From: Talaromyces rugulosus
Lineage: Eukaryota; Ascomycota; Eurotiomycetes; Eurotiales; Trichocomaceae
Length of the DNA stretch: 64,000 nucleotides
Assembly (NCBI RefSeq): GCF_013368755.1
Contig: NC_049566.1
Span: 1,116,001 to 1,180,000 of the forward strand
Direction: 5' to 3'
Under the pieces are notes generated by a model. The model saw only the letters and a list, made by a program, of their open reading frames with translations, was not told where the DNA came from and made no database searches. Each line of letters opens with the position of its first letter. Positions within the stretch are counted from its first letter, which is position 1. The position numbers were made by a program, and so were the translations under genes. Below are positions 11,086-25,611 of this stretch, one piece after another.

Positions 11086-13966
11086 TTAGATGCCAACCGC
11101 GGCCCCGCCTCCTCTGCCTTCATTGTTGGCCTTCTGGAACTGCTGGATCAGGCCAAGAACGCCACCAGGCCCCTTGACTACCGCCTCCACTTCCTCGCCT
11201 TCCTCTACACTGTCACTGTCATCCGCCTCGCCCGCGAGATTTATGCGCCAGGATCCCTCCAGGTTGTTGTCACTCGTCGCAACAGCCCCGGTGGAATCGT
11301 CGCCTGCTCGACCAGACTGGCCTATAAGATCCTTTTGAGGGCTTTGGGCGGTGAACGACTCTTTGACTCCTTCCATTGCATCAGTTCCAGTAGGAGCTGG
11401 AAGAGGTTTATGGAAACGGCCCTGAGGTCCATTTCGGTTCGTAGCACGGATCCCGGATGCAGATGGCTGGTGATGAGGGTCAAGAAGCATCGAGTGGAGA
11501 GGTGAGCCAGGTGCTGGAGGACCTCCAAATCGTGACGCCCGCATCGTAGAATGAGCTCCCATCATCGGCGCTTGTCGGACATGCGGTGTCAACTCAGTAC
11601 GATCTACGCGAGGAGTCGCATCAACTTCGGGTGTCGAACCCAGTGCAGGGAAAGATGGAGGTGGGTGGAATCGTCGCCGCGCTCCGGGGCCACCACCAGC
11701 ACGAGGATTTGCTCCGTAGCTGTCCAAGAACCCATAGTAGGAAGCCAGCATTTTCCCGTCTTTGGTTGAAAAGTAGTCGTCTCGTAGGTCTTTTGCTGGA
11801 CGGTTTTGCCGGGCGGTGCCATTGCCAGGGCCCGCGTTGGTTCCTTTTTTGAAATCAAAGACAGCAAACGAGCATACGTAGCCTAGTCCGTCCACGTGAA
11901 CGGTAAACTCACGGAAGAAATCAATCAAGCGATCACTGCACTTTGGGAGACTAAACCAGAGGACAAATGGAGTGAAAAGTATGCTAAGAATTTCCTCGAG
12001 GAATATGACGATTTTCATCTGGTACAACATAGCGAATTCTTGTCTCACTTCGTCACTATGCAGTCGCCCTGTCCAGTGTCCAGGCCGGTAGTGGATAAAG
12101 TCTGTCACCTCGACGAGGGCGAACTCGGGGTCGAAAACATCTGTTTCCTCTGGCACCAATCCGCGGGCAACTGCCCAAACGCTACCGAATATCCCAAGAT
12201 AGAAGAGAACAGTTCGATCTGGGGTAATCTCAAATCCTAAGAAGAGTTCTGGGTCCAAGAGAGATGCCAATGCCAGAACCGATGCAAGCGCTCCGGTAAT
12301 GAATGCCACGAAACGTGACACTTGCACGGTTTTATCTTTCGGGAACTGGTCAAGGTATCGGCTCGCGAAAGGATAAGACATGTTGATTCGGCGCTGAAAA
12401 AGATGCCACAATTCGTTAAATTCACGAAATTTCCACTCGGCAAGGGGTGTATACTGTCGCGATCCGATCTGTGAGGGGTTTTTTTGATATTCGTTGAAAT
12501 ATCTGAAAAAATAATGCATCATGGAGTAGATGACGATGAAGGGAGCGACCAAAACATTCATAATGCCGGCGAATATAAACCGCCTTCGCAAGCCTTCGCT
12601 CAGAGCCCTTCGGTGTGTGTCTCTGAGGAAGAGCGGTCGTACCTGGCCCTGCTCATTGAAAACATAGTCCATAATGCACATATTCAGATTCCATTCAAGA
12701 GTGCGGGAAAAAAGCTGCCGATTCCGCAGGAATGGGACAGGCAGAGTGAGATCCAGAACTTCTTTGTTGAATAGAGCTATTAAATAATTCTCTTTTCGCA
12801 TAAGTCGATTGGCGATATCATGTGCATCCATGCGTTGCTTAGACTGACTACCCATGAATTTGCGATGTCGGGCAGAAATGCCCGCGGCCGTGGATGGGTT
12901 GGAGTCTCTCAAAGCCATTAATCGACTAACGACTTCTTGCCACGATATTGTCTGTATCTCTGGATCGGAAATTTTTAGCAAATAAAGGTAAAAATCATGC
13001 ATGTGCCGTAGCCTCCGAACGTCTAAAATAAATTCAATGAGCTTGCCGATCCAGAAAAAGGTAAAAAGCCATAGAAACAGCGTTGTTGATGCGGAAATCT
13101 TGGTCATGCATTTCGGCACCAAGATCTCATCCAAAGCTTTGCTATTTCGGACGTTGCTATAGTTCACGCAACTTGACAAGAAAGTTGTGAAGCCGACCAC
13201 GAATGCGAGAGTCCTAGGTTCAGTCAGCACATTCTTCGACAGCTCAAGGAACTAGATATTGAAGAAAGACATACAGTAAATTGAGTGCTCGGCTTAGTAG
13301 GATAGAACTGATGCCGTTTCCAAGGTAGTAGATGTACACCTCTTTAAGAAAATTGTCCAAATTTTCAACATTTGCCCACCTCCACATGGCTTTATCCTTC
13401 GAGCTTGCAGATACCATGCCCGAGATCCCACCTAGGCGTCGTGCTCCCGAAATAATAGGCGGTGGTAAGAAGGAATTATTGTCCCGTCTTGCTTCCCAGC
13501 GATTCGGCGAGATGCCAGATGATGGGCCGTCGCCAGGGAAAGAATCGCGCTCATCGTCAATCTGGTGGGGAGGTGCAGGAGGGTTGGGCATATCCTCCAA
13601 GTCTTGCCCTTCTATTAGCAGAGAGGCAGGAACGTCATCGTCTCCCTCATCGACTCCAATTCGTCGCGAAGCCTGCATCCAACGTGGCCGCGATGGGCCC
13701 GCCCCCGGCCCCGTCCATCCTAAGCGTGACTTGTTTGGACGTCTTTGTCCCAAGAAAGCAGTGCTTTGTGTTGTAACCTGACTGTCGGCAACATCGTCCG
13801 GGTTATAATCGTGGAGAGAATCGTGGAGGTTCTCTTCATCAAGAGCCATAGCAGCGCGTTCTTCGGCATCGGAATCGGAAGCTTCGTCGTCGTGTCTGAT
13901 AGCTTCGTATATCGAAGGGGAGCCGGTCGAGGGGAGAATCCGCGACAACATATTGGAGTTCATCAT
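11086..13966 (-). CDS. ATG9: Autophagy-related lipid scramblase Atg9
   Basis: A 939-residue Atg9, the multi-spanning protein whose vesicles seed the phagophore and which scrambles lipids during autophagosome growth. Minus-strand exons are 13966-13275 and 13213-11086, with one GTATGT...TAG intron that joins ALNLL to TLAFVVGF in frame. A long acidic disordered N-terminus (about 190 residues) leads into the membrane core: [55 protein letters not shown], then [20 protein letters not shown] and [19 protein letters not shown]. The conserved [20 protein letters not shown] and [13 protein letters not shown] are present. The roughly 230-residue C-terminal tail is low-complexity. Two ATGs are adjacent at the start; the upstream one (13966) is chosen. 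Confidence 0.97.
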
Positions 13967-15316
13967 GGTCGATTATAGTTGATAGCAGCCAGCTGCTTAT
14001 CACTTCATGACGGCCGGCGTTGCCACAGCAGCTTCACCGAAGAGTAACGGGAAGAATAGACGGCGAGATAGCTGGTAAAAGGTCACAAGAGTACTCGGTA
14101 GAGGGCGTCAGAAGCATATAGGAGGGGAGGGTATGACCAGCTTCATTTCCCCTCGTGATCGAAACTAGCTTATCCGCGAGCTGCTGATGATCTCGTCTCG
14201 TCCAGCAGGAGCCGACAGCTGACGACAGCCGCGCGCTAAGCCACACATGGACTAGTGCATTTATGCATACGAGCTAGTCCTCTATGGGGCTAGGATGTTG
14301 TATGCAGATTCTATTGGTCAGAAAGACGGTGGGTCCTGGTTCTTCATCATCAACATTATTTAATAATCAGACTCAACACTGATTATTCACGATTCACAGT
14401 GGCTGCTGATGACAAGGCTATGGTAGTTAACCTTTGCCTGCTTCGATATTTTCAATGTATACAGGTCACATAGGGAAACAGACAGCTTCACTGCTGGATA
14501 GAATGAGGCCTCTGCAACAGCCGTGGATGAGTTGCCAGTATGCCCACTGTGAGGTTCTCAGTAGCGACAGAGTTCCTCGATGACCTTTATTATTGTCCTG
14601 AAAAATGAGAAGGTGCAACGAATTCTTCAGCTGCACCTCGTACAATGGCATTAACTCTGCGAAGCAGTCTATACGAAGCACACATCAACACCACCAGTCC
14701 AACAACTCACTACGACGGCCTCTGTTTAGGTACACTGGTGACTTTACATACCATGGGTCGCCTTGTATTCTCAGGGTTTACTATTGAATCTTGATGCATA
14801 GCTGACATCTTGGGCGATGTAACCAAGTGCTCTTGGGGGCCGACAGCCCACCAATGGCTGGCACCGCGTATTTCCAACACGAATGGGGACGATTCAAGCT
14901 TCTCATCCACTTTTATGCATCGACCAATTCTAAGAAACAAGATCTCCATCGGTTTGCATATCGTTATTGTGATCCGTCACTAGCCATGCACGCAGCCACT
15001 GGAGTTGATTCTACCCAGAGCAAGTATCAAAATTTTAAAGTCTCCAATCGCCTAGTAGCAGATTTTGTCGATCAGACTTAATCAACAGTGCAACACCCAC
15101 ATGGTAGGATCGTGTGTACATTCCGGCCTTGAATGGAAAGCACTCTCAACTGGGTTGTTAGGATCTAGGTCCATCTTATTGGTCTCAAACCGTGCCTTGA
15201 GATGTATACGCATGCAATTTTAAAATCAATATAAAGTTGCCTAGTCCCCTTGGAAATTCGATATCTACGTACTTGCACAAAAAGACCAGCAAGTTGATCA
15301 GGCTCAACCACCAAAA
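13967..15316. other. Intergenic between divergent ATG9 and GH76 genes
   Basis: A 1.35-kb divergent promoter region. Small frames are scattered through 14030-15080, none with a recognisable domain or good start context. I see no RNA gene or repeat. Confidence 0.5.
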
Positions 15317-16502
15317 ATGTCGCTCATTCTGAGTATTTCGTCGCTCCTGTTAGCATCGACCTTGGTGTCTGCCGATGCCACGACTTACGATGTTAACTCT
15401 ATTTGCACCTGGTTGGTTGCTTCTCGTTATTTTATTGTTGTATTGTCTGCTTCTAACAAGATACAGTGACCAAATGATGCGTTACTACCAGACCTCCATC
15501 GCAGGACTCTGGGGAACCACCTACTGGGGCTCTGCAATCCTGATGGCGTCGCTGGCAGATATCTCCTCGCTCGACCCCAGCTACAATAACACTTATTTCA
15601 GTGCCTATGCGACGACGTATAGCGACGCCCCTGCCACTGTGGGAAGTGGTTTCATTGACGGCTATTACGACGACGAGGGCTGGTGGGCAAATGCCTGGCT
15701 CACTGTCTATGACTTGACCCAGGACCCGGACTATCTGAACATGGCGATTAGCCTCTACAACGACATCGCTGGTGGATACAACACCCCATGTGGCGGGCTT
15801 TACTGGTCAAAGGATGACACTTATATTGCATCTATTTCAAATGGTTAGTGGGTCTTTACGGTTACGATGTACAGCATGCTGACAAGTTTGAAAATAGAAC
15901 TTTACATTACCCTTGCAGCGAGTCTGGCGAATCGTGTGTCTTCCGATCAAGCACAAGGCTACCTTGACGCAGCAACGGCAGGCTGGGACTGGTTCTTCAA
16001 CATCGGAGTTGTCGGTGAAGACTGGCTTGTGGTCGATGGAGTCAACGTAAGCACTTGCTTACCAGTTGGCATTCAGTACTCGTACAACCAAGGAGTCATT
16101 CTCAGCGCTGCCGTCGAGCTATACCAAGCAACAGGAAACGAGACGTATCTGGAGTACGCGGGAAATATTGCCAACGCAACAACCGCAATCAACTCGACTC
16201 TCACCGGCGCCAACGGAGTCATCGTCGATTGCCACAATGGGCCCTGCGACACCACGGGAGCCATGTTTAAGGGATCCTTTTTCCGCGGCCTGCGTCAGCT
16301 GCAACTCGCCTATCCTCATGACAATTGGGTCAATTATATCGAGACCAATGCTCAATCGCTTTGGAACAATGCGTTGAACGACACTGATGGCCAGTGCAAT
16401 ACAGGTGCAGATTTCTCTGGGCCGATGTCGGCTGTCAATGAAGTCACACAGGGTGCTGCGCTCGACTGCCTTGTTGCTGCATGGGCGGTTACATCAACCT
16501 AG
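15317..16502 (+). CDS. Secreted GH76 enzyme (alpha-1,6-mannanase family)
   Basis: A 358-residue secreted protein of glycoside hydrolase family 76, the family of bacterial endo-alpha-1,6-mannanases and fungal Dfg5/Dcw1. Exons: 15317-15411, 15467-15843 and 15898-16502; phase holds across GTTGGT...CAG and GTTAGT...TAG introns. The start ATG at 15317 opens a signal peptide (LILSISSLLLASTLVSADA). The catalytic Asp pair is seen in GYYDDEGWWANAW, followed by GGLYWSKDD, ELYITLAASLA and TQGAALDCLVAAW. It ends AVTST without a hydrophobic tail, so unlike Dfg5/Dcw1 it appears not to be GPI-anchored. It is probably an extracellular mannan-acting enzyme; the substrate is inferred. Confidence 0.87.
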
Positions 16503-17251
16503 GCCTGGCTGGATCCAGCTACTTGCATTTCAAGTCGGTCGGTGAGCCAGCCATGTAGCTACTGGATAACTAACTACCTCACAATAGGTATAGTGTACCT
16601 TTATAAGTTTATGCCCCTGCATACATGTAGAATCGCCCACTCCCATGGCTATAAAACTAGACAGCACTTTAGGTTCGCTAGAGGCCAAAACAATGTAGCA
16701 AGGTTCTTGCGGTGTGTCCGAATTGGGACAATCAAGACAGAGTTGACTTTCGGCGAGGCCCGTGCCCGTCAAGCTTATATGCAACTGCCGGGTGGGAGGC
16801 CGTTCTAGAAGCGTTCCCTACCTTGGCATTTCCAAGGATGTCTCAAGTCTTGGGGAAGACGTGAATCACCGTGCACTATTATGTAGGTAGATCAATAATG
16901 TCAACTTATCGATGGGGCTATCGGGCCATCCCACTTGGCTAAAGTTATAGTGTAGTTCATGATCTTGATGGTGATCTCAGACGTAAAATGGCGATTTGTC
17001 ATGATTTTGGCACTGTCTTTTTTGCGGTATACATGCATATATATGTATGTCATAGATCATTCCCAATCGGTCAAATAACACACCAGCTGTACATATGCAG
17101 ATGACATTGGCGTAGCTGTGTAGCAATGCTCTAGCGTCAATACTGGGGCTTCGAGGAGTCACTTAATTTCATCCCAACAACTTATTGATACCAATTGATC
17201 ATTTGATATCCAAGGCATAGATTTCTCCCACATGCACTTATACTCGCGTAC

Positions 17252-17271
17252 ATCAATTGATATCAATTGAT
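17252..17271. repeat. Perfect 20-nt palindrome
   Basis: ATCAATTGATATCAATTGAT equals its own reverse complement and is two copies of the palindrome ATCAATTGAT. A looser copy of the motif lies at about 17183-17214 in the same A/T-rich block. Confidence 0.9.
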
Positions 17272-17750
17272 ACACAACGTATATTCATATGCATGTATGC
17301 GATCATGCCCTAGAGATCGAGAACCGCCCGCTATGCCGTGGCGACAAATTAATAATCACAAGGCTAAGCCAGCGCATCCAGATGCTGTTACTAGTACTAT
17401 TACTACTGCCATTATTAATATTATTACTATCACTCCATGTATGACCGGACATCTCCCGGCCGCTCCAACTTTGGCCCCATTCGCCGATAGCTTCTAACCA
17501 ATTCCGTCTACAACCTTTTGTCTCCCAGATAGCACGCCTGCTGGATGCAAACGATATAAATAATAATTATGAAGCGGAATAATAATTACTAATGCTAAGA
17601 GTCGGATGGATTGTTTATGATGGCTATTATAGTGTTTCTTGGCATTATAATAGTAATATCATTTCGTCTGGCGATTTCCGACGCCGTCCAATAGGGCCAT
17701 TTGCAAGTAGATGCATTGGTGGCAAAACAATCTCAATCAATGGTAGTCCA

Positions 17751-17768
17751 CCCCCCCCTTTTTTTTTT
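17751..17768. repeat. C8-T10 homopolymer tract
   Basis: Eight C followed by ten T, directly read; likely slippage-prone. Confidence 0.9.
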
Positions 17769-18201
17769 GGTTCGGCAACAAATTAACCTCTGCAAAAGAA
17801 GGCAATGGCCGTCGCTCACTGATACCTGAGGCAATTTAATTCTTTTTTTCCCCGAGAGAAGGGAGTGTAATCCGCGCGGCTCAAGTCTCACGACCGGGGG
17901 GGGCGAATGGAAACAAAGCTGTCAGTAATAAATAATCCAGGCAAAACTAGCAGCCCTCCACTCGAAGTTGTCAAGTCGTTTAACTAGTAGGTAGCAAGGG
18001 CGTTTAGTCGGTCAGTAGTGCCCCCAGCGAGCTGCGTTTCCAGCCAACCAGCCGGCCGGCCTGCTCCCGCAGCGAATCTCCTATCTCCCACAGAGGGAGA
18101 ACACAACTTCCGTTCCGCCATTACCCTCTCTTCCCTTGGGCCCATGGGCGAACACCACCACCGTCGCTGCACCACCGATCTTCTCTAGCCTGTGCTTGCA
18201 T

Positions 18202-18220
18202 TTATATATATATATATATT
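18202..18220. repeat. (TA)n microsatellite
   Basis: Alternating T and A over about 19 nt in the upstream region of BUD2. Confidence 0.9.
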
Positions 18221-18807
18221 ATACACATAACCGCCTCTCTCGCACCGACGTGCGCCTGTCCAGTGCGTGCCGTTGCGCTCGTGTCGCTCTCTGCGCTCGC
18301 CCTCCCCTCCCACGCACCCCCACCCGTGCAAAAGGTGTACTATTAATATACGCCTTTTGCCCTGTGTGCGCCGCTCCCTACGTGCGTTCTATCTATCCCT
18401 AGGCCTATCGTGCCTATATCTTGCCGCTGTCAGTAAGGAGACTTCTGTTGATCCCAATGACATCTTGCTGAAAAGCCGGGACAGAGAGATCGTGGGCCGA
18501 TCGCACCACCACCACCACCGTCGTGACCGAAAGATATCAGCCAAGGAAAACCCACGCCAACGAGGCGCCCTCGATTGTTATCGCACAAGAACAGTTGCTA
18601 CCTTTATTCCAATTCGGTCCCCAAACAAAGCCTGTGGTATCCTAGTCGGCCAATGTACAGCAACCTGTGACCCCATGTGTTCCGGTAGTATCCCAGCGTT
18701 AGAAAACACCCTTCGTCCACCCTTTGGCACATATTTGCTGCCATATCCGAACTCGGCCTCCACCAGAGATTTGGTATCAACGCTGCGCCGAGAGAATATA
18801 AGGAAAG

Positions 18808-21800
18808 ATGGAGCAGGAACGCTCCAATGGGTTTCGGAGAAACTCATCTCATCATGGCATCTACAGTCGCCCCATTGAGCGACGACCGAGCAAGAAGTCG
18901 TCATCCAAAGATCGACACGGCATGGTTTACCCAGATAGCTTTCAGCAAGCGACAATCAGAACGGTGACGCCGGATTCTGTATCTGACACCGGCAACCAGT
19001 CCTCTTTGTCAGAACCGGACTTTGCGCCCGCAACTACCGCTTCTCCTCGCTCGACCGCGCGAACAAGAAATACTGACTGGGACCGCCGTCGGGAGTTTAG
19101 CCCTTACCATTCCGCCGGCGACGAGGAGGATCCAACAAGTGAGGCAAAAGGTCAACGCGCTCGGTCAAAGACCACCACTTTAGACGAACAAAGGAGTGAA
19201 ATATCACCCAGCTTCCTCACACGGACTCGGAATCGTCTTGGATCAATCAATGCTACGGCGACGCCCTTGAATACAAAGGTTTCCGAGGAATCAGTGGGGT
19301 CTATCGGCTATCCCTCTATCATACAATCACCAACCTATGCCGGTCAAACTGGCAGTCGGCAACGCTTGACCAAACCGCCTCTAGGCGGCGTCCCCGGGCT
19401 GATTACGGGCGTTTCCCGGAATCCAGCAACATTTTTATCTCCCCTATCTAACGCCGACTCGGCCAAAATCCTCCAGTTAATGAAAACAACATGTGGAAGA
19501 ATGCATGGCATTCTCTCCTTTCGAACCGCTCCAAACACCCAATGGTCGTCTGGGTACTGTGCTATCAATGTTGCCTCGGGGAGCTTGATATATCAGGCTA
19601 AAGGAGAAGTGGCCCAAGCAAAGACACTGATTCCCGATCTCCGTGGATGCCACGTCCGGACGCTTTTTGACACCGAGCTGCAATCGACGTATCTAAGCGT
19701 CTTCACGTTTTCGTCTGGCTTAGGCTTACAGCTTAAGCCCCACGTTAATGAAACATTTGACTCTTGGCTGGCAGCACTGTTGTGTTGGCAACCCATTCGT
19801 CCGAAAGGTGTTCAGAACAAGAGAACAAAGCCTCAGTCGGTTACAATCGGTGACCGTCGTTTTAATGACAGCCGGAGAAATTCCGAAAGTACAAGCCAAA
19901 AGGAAGCTGCTATTATCAAGATTGGGAATATGTTACTATGGGAAAAGCCCACCGTTTCCGGCGCACGTCCTGTGCCTGGTTGGAAAACATTAAGTTATCG
20001 ACAACAAAAACAAAACCCCGTTTGGCAAAGCGTGAGCGGTGCATTACATGAAAACGGTTATTTCAAACTGTTCACAGAGGCTAGCCATCGCTCTGAGCAG
20101 TCGCTCCTAGCCGTTATCCAACTGTCGCGATTGGCCCGCAGTGCTGTGCAGCAGCTTGAGCCGTCCGTTTTGGGTGGCGAATACTGTATCGCAATTTACC
20201 CTCAGTATGCTGCAGTAGCGGCATCAGACTCCACTGAGCGTCCAGTTTTCCTTTCGTTGGAAACCCGAGTGCTCTTTGAAGTATGGTTTGTACTACTACG
20301 AGCATTTACTATCCCCGAACTATACGGACCTGAAACTGCCATATCCGAGGACCCCGTTATTCGACCTCAGAACGCATTTAACCCAACCAATACATCAATC
20401 GCTGATATGTTTCGCAATGAGAGATTTGTTTCAGTTCGCATTACCGAGGCTAAGCTGACGAACACTAACAAAAAAGAGTTGGATCCGTCATCTGGCAGAA
20501 TACACCCCATTTCTTCAGAAGCCACTCTATCCAGTGACTATTACGCCGAAGTACTTCTAGACGGCGAGGTCAGGGCCAAGACGGCAGTTAGAGAGAAAAC
20601 ATCCAATCCCTTTTGGAGAGAAGATTTTACTTTTACCGACCTCCCCCCTATTCTTTCCAACGTGTCTGTCCTCCTCAAGACGCTTAATCCTGCACAAAAG
20701 GATTGGACGCTCATTGCTCATGGTCCTTACACCTTGGATGCTCAAGTTAACCCCATGTCCATTCTTGATGACCTTGAAGTCTCCTCACACGATGCTACGT
20801 GCGGACGAGTCGACCTACACCTGGACGAACTCGAATCAGGGATTGATCATGAGAAATGGTGGCCTATCATCGACCACAGAGACCAAGTCGTCGGAGACAT
20901 GTACATGAAGGTCCGATTAGATGAAACGATTGTCTTGATGTCACACGAATACGAGCCCCTGTCAGAGCTACTCCATGCATTCCCCAACAACCTGACGATA
21001 CACATGGTTCAAATATTGCCAACCGATTTGAATGTGCTTTCTTCGCTTTTCCTTAACATCTTCCAGGTATCAGGGCAAGCCGCCGATTGGATTGCAGCGC
21101 TGGTTGAGGATGAGATTGATGGTTTCGGAAGAGACACCGCTTCAACAGCCCATAATCGATTCAGGTACACTGCAAGGCTACATTCCAACGATTCGAAGGA
21201 ATCTGGTCAGGAGCGAGAGGTAATCGTAAGAGATCTCGGACGATCTGCGACCATTGAAGCCAATTTACTCTTCCGAGGCAATTCACTACTGACCAAAGCC
21301 CTTGACATGCATATGAGACGTCTAGGCAAAGACTACCTGGAGGATACCATTGGGGAGCGAATTCGCGACCTAGATGAGAGTGATCCTGAATGTGAAGTAG
21401 ACCCTATGCGTGTCGAACGCCCCGAAGACTTGGAACGCAACTGGAGAAACCTTATCGGGCTTACCAGTCTCTTCTGGAAATCGATTGCTGCGTCTGCCTC
21501 CAAATGCCCTCCGGAACTTCGACGTATTTTTAGGCATGTTAGAGCCTGCGCCGAGGACCGTTATGGTGACTTCTTACGCTCCGTCACATACAGCAGTGTC
21601 TCGGGGTTTTTATTCCTGCGATTCTTCTGTCCCGCCATCTTGAATCCTAAATTATTCGGTTTAATGAAAGGTATACCCTGCAGCTGCCTAAAATTTTTTT
21701 CCCCTTTGTCTAACAAGATATATAGAACACCCGCGTCCTCGCGCTCAACGGACTTTAACCCTTATTGCCAAAGCTCTTCAGGGTCTCGCAAATATGACCA

Positions 21801-22636
21801 CATTTGGAAGCAAAGAGCCGTGGATGGAACCAATGAACAAGTTTCTTCTTTCGAGTCGCTCAGCTTTCAAAGAGTTTGTAGACTCTATCTGTTCAATCTC
21901 CGCCGAACGGCCCACCCAGGTGGTTACGCCTCAATATGCCACTCCAATTCAGATTCTAGGGCGATTGCCTGAGACTTCTAAAGAAGGGTTTCCAAGTCTT
22001 CCTTTCCTCATCGATCAATCCAGAAGCTTTGCAGCCTTGATCAAACTTTGGTTAAAGAACGCTCCGAGCAGGCTGAGGGAGATGGAAGAGACAGATCCGA
22101 ACATCATGAGATTCAACGCTCTTGCGTTGCAAATCCAGCAGCGGACTAGAGACTGTTTCAGTAAGGCCGAACAGGCTGAGCGGCCTAACGGGAATTACGA
22201 GGTGAAATGGGAGGAGCTTGTGGAATCGATGGACCGATCAATAACATTCTATGACGATGCGTCCAAAGCAGAAACTCCTGCCACCGAGACACCATTCACT
22301 GCTCTTCCCGTTTCGTCGAATAAACGCAATTCTATTGGATACTTCCCAGCCAGGCCTACTTCACGTCGGTCGATTGATACAGGTGGAGAAGGCGACGAAG
22401 ACACTCCTCCTAGTTCCTCCTCGGCGACATGGGAGCACCACCGTTTACCGTTCACCAGGGCACGGTCATCTGACCCCCGTGAGAATGGCACCAGCTCAAG
22501 AAACTCGTCACAACACTCCCTCGAAAACCCAGAGGGCTCCAAGAGCCGACACTCAACAATAGGACGGGACACAGCAAGCAAGTTACGACTTCTCGATTTC
22601 GTTCCCGGGCCATCCAGACGCAAAAATAAAGAATAA
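18808..22636 (+). CDS. BUD2: RasGAP-domain protein of the BUD2/CLA2 type
   Basis: A 1257-residue GTPase-activating protein, like yeast Bud2, the GAP for the Ras-like GTPase Rsr1/Bud1 in polarity-site selection. Exons are 18808-21670 and 21726-22636; the intron (GTATAC...TAG) joins LFGLMK to EHPRPRAQRTLTLIAKALQ in frame. Order of parts: a basic, Ser/Thr-rich N-terminus (about 200 residues); a PH-like region; a C2-like region with YYAEVLLDGEVRAKTAVREK and NPFWREDFTF; then the RasGAP domain with LFRGNSLLTKALDMHMR and the signature FLFLRFFCPAILNPKLFGL; and a disordered C-terminus. The start ATG at 18808 is the first in the frame with a plausible context, but the frame upstream is partly open, so the 5' end is less certain than the rest. 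Confidence 0.87.
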
Positions 22637-23466
22637 ACATTGACAGTCTGTTACTCACTCAAATGAAAGAAAAAGACCTCCATATATACAGTTTGATGAA
22701 CGTCCATGAGAATCGTTTGTTAGGTGTCTGGTTAATGGTGTGGCCTACTTGTTTGTGGGCATTATTGGCCGGCTTTTTGCTTATTGAGTGATCAGACCAT
22801 GATTCGGCTTTATAACGTAACTCGCAAAAGTTTCGTTGGCCGTCATGTTCACTTTTCCTTATTATTCTGTATTCTCCCTCCCACGAAAAGCTTAATATCA
22901 CGATTCACTCTAGGCACGGAGATAAAAAACAGCTTTCGACGGTTTTTATCCTTCACGCCTAACGTTTCCCCGCACGAAACCCAACCCTATCCCCAGCGTT
23001 TTGTCTTGTATGCATTTGATTTGGTGTTGGATACCCTCTCCTAATTCTTTTCTTCTCATACTTTTTATTTTATATTTCCCTTTTCTTGACTTCCGAAGCG
23101 TTTTTTTTATTCTTCCTTTTCTCTTTGTGTTGTTTTATTGCATACTGGTCTCGTTTTTAGAACTGGTTTGGTGGTTTGATGCCGAGAACCCTTTTTGGGA
23201 GGGTTCAGTATGAGTCTGCACATGCTCCTTTTTATATATGCGAAGAAAAATATCTATGAAATATCAAAACAGGTACATAGGGAAGCTCAATGTTATATAG
23301 GTATATAGGTAGATAGGAGATGTACTAGGGGGGCCAATACACGAGTGGCCCTCAGCCAATGAAGACTAGGATGGATGTACTTGATTCAGACATTGTAAAA
23401 AAACAATCTAGACGTCCATTTCTACAATACAAAGATTCTATCTAAGGGTGAATAGTAGAAGAAATA
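22637..23466. other. Convergent 3' region between BUD2 and CMR1
   Basis: About 830 nt with T-rich runs at 23040-23160; 3' untranslated sequence of both genes. No gene seen. Confidence 0.5.
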
Positions 23467-25187
<1,721 letters not shown>

Positions 25188-25305
25188 GGTTTGCTTTATG
25201 CCTATAATTTCGTTAGATGAACAAAGGCCAACGGCTTTTCCCCCCTCTCGCTTTGGAAGGGTTGACTGATCAGATGAACTCGTGCTGTAGAACGAGCGTC
25301 CGGGG

Positions 25306-25311
25306 ACGCGT
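25306..25311. promoter_or_regulatory. MCB element (ACGCGT) upstream of CMR1
   Basis: ACGCGT, the Mlu I cell-cycle box bound by MBF in yeasts, sits about 120 nt upstream of the CMR1 ATG. CMR1 in yeast is co-expressed with replication genes, which makes the site plausible; function here is inferred. Confidence 0.4.
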
Positions 25312-25336
25312 AAAGTGAAATTAGAGGCGCGCGCAG

Positions 25337-25344
25337 TCACGTGA
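25337..25344. promoter_or_regulatory. Palindromic E-box TCACGTGA upstream of CMR1
   Basis: An 8-nt perfect palindrome matching the Cbf1-type E-box, 150 nt upstream of the CMR1 ATG. Binding is inferred. Confidence 0.4.
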
Positions 25345-25611
25345 TCAATTAAGACGATCGTGAATCATCATGAGCTTTTAAAGGTTCGGAAAATCAATTT
25401 TAATATCTAAACTTCAGGATTAGCAGAGCAGTCTGGTCTCGGGAAGGCTTTCTCGCTTATATTGCATCAAGGAGCTTATAAATGGATGCTCCGAGCCATC
25501 CAGAGCAAGATGTATTATCTATTTACAATTACATACAAGCAACGTGAAAGAAAGAGCAGCGATAAATGAAGGGCATAGTATACAGTACAGCTTGTATCAA
25601 AGACCGGACGA

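Larger units (their letters stand above)
16503..18807. other. Intergenic and long leader region of BUD2
   Basis: About 2.3 kb without a recognisable gene. 16900-17700 is A/T-rich with ATCAATTGAT-type palindromes. A C8-T10 run is at 17751-17768 and a TA run at 18202-18220. From 18130 to 18807 the DNA is pyrimidine-rich and open in some frames (including one at 18267-18878 that overlaps the BUD2 start). I read this as transcribed 5' leader with possible upstream ORFs. Confidence 0.45.
25188..25611. other. Intergenic between CMR1 start and COQ9 end
   Basis: Promoter of CMR1 (holding the MCB and E-box listed separately) and 3' flank of COQ9. No gene seen. Confidence 0.5.

Noticed and set aside
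11896..12240. Open frames antisense to ATG9 (also 12484-12774)
   Set aside because: Opposite-strand shadows of a strongly conserved coding region; no motif or splice structure of their own.
15375..15466. N-terminal part of an open frame before the GH76 core (MPRLTMLTLFAPG...)
   Set aside because: It reads through the first intron. The ATG at 15317 with a signal peptide and a GTTGGT...CAG intron gives a normal secreted protein.
18267..18807. Possible N-terminal extension of BUD2
   Set aside because: Different frame from BUD2 and no phase-correct splice found; more likely leader with upstream ORFs.
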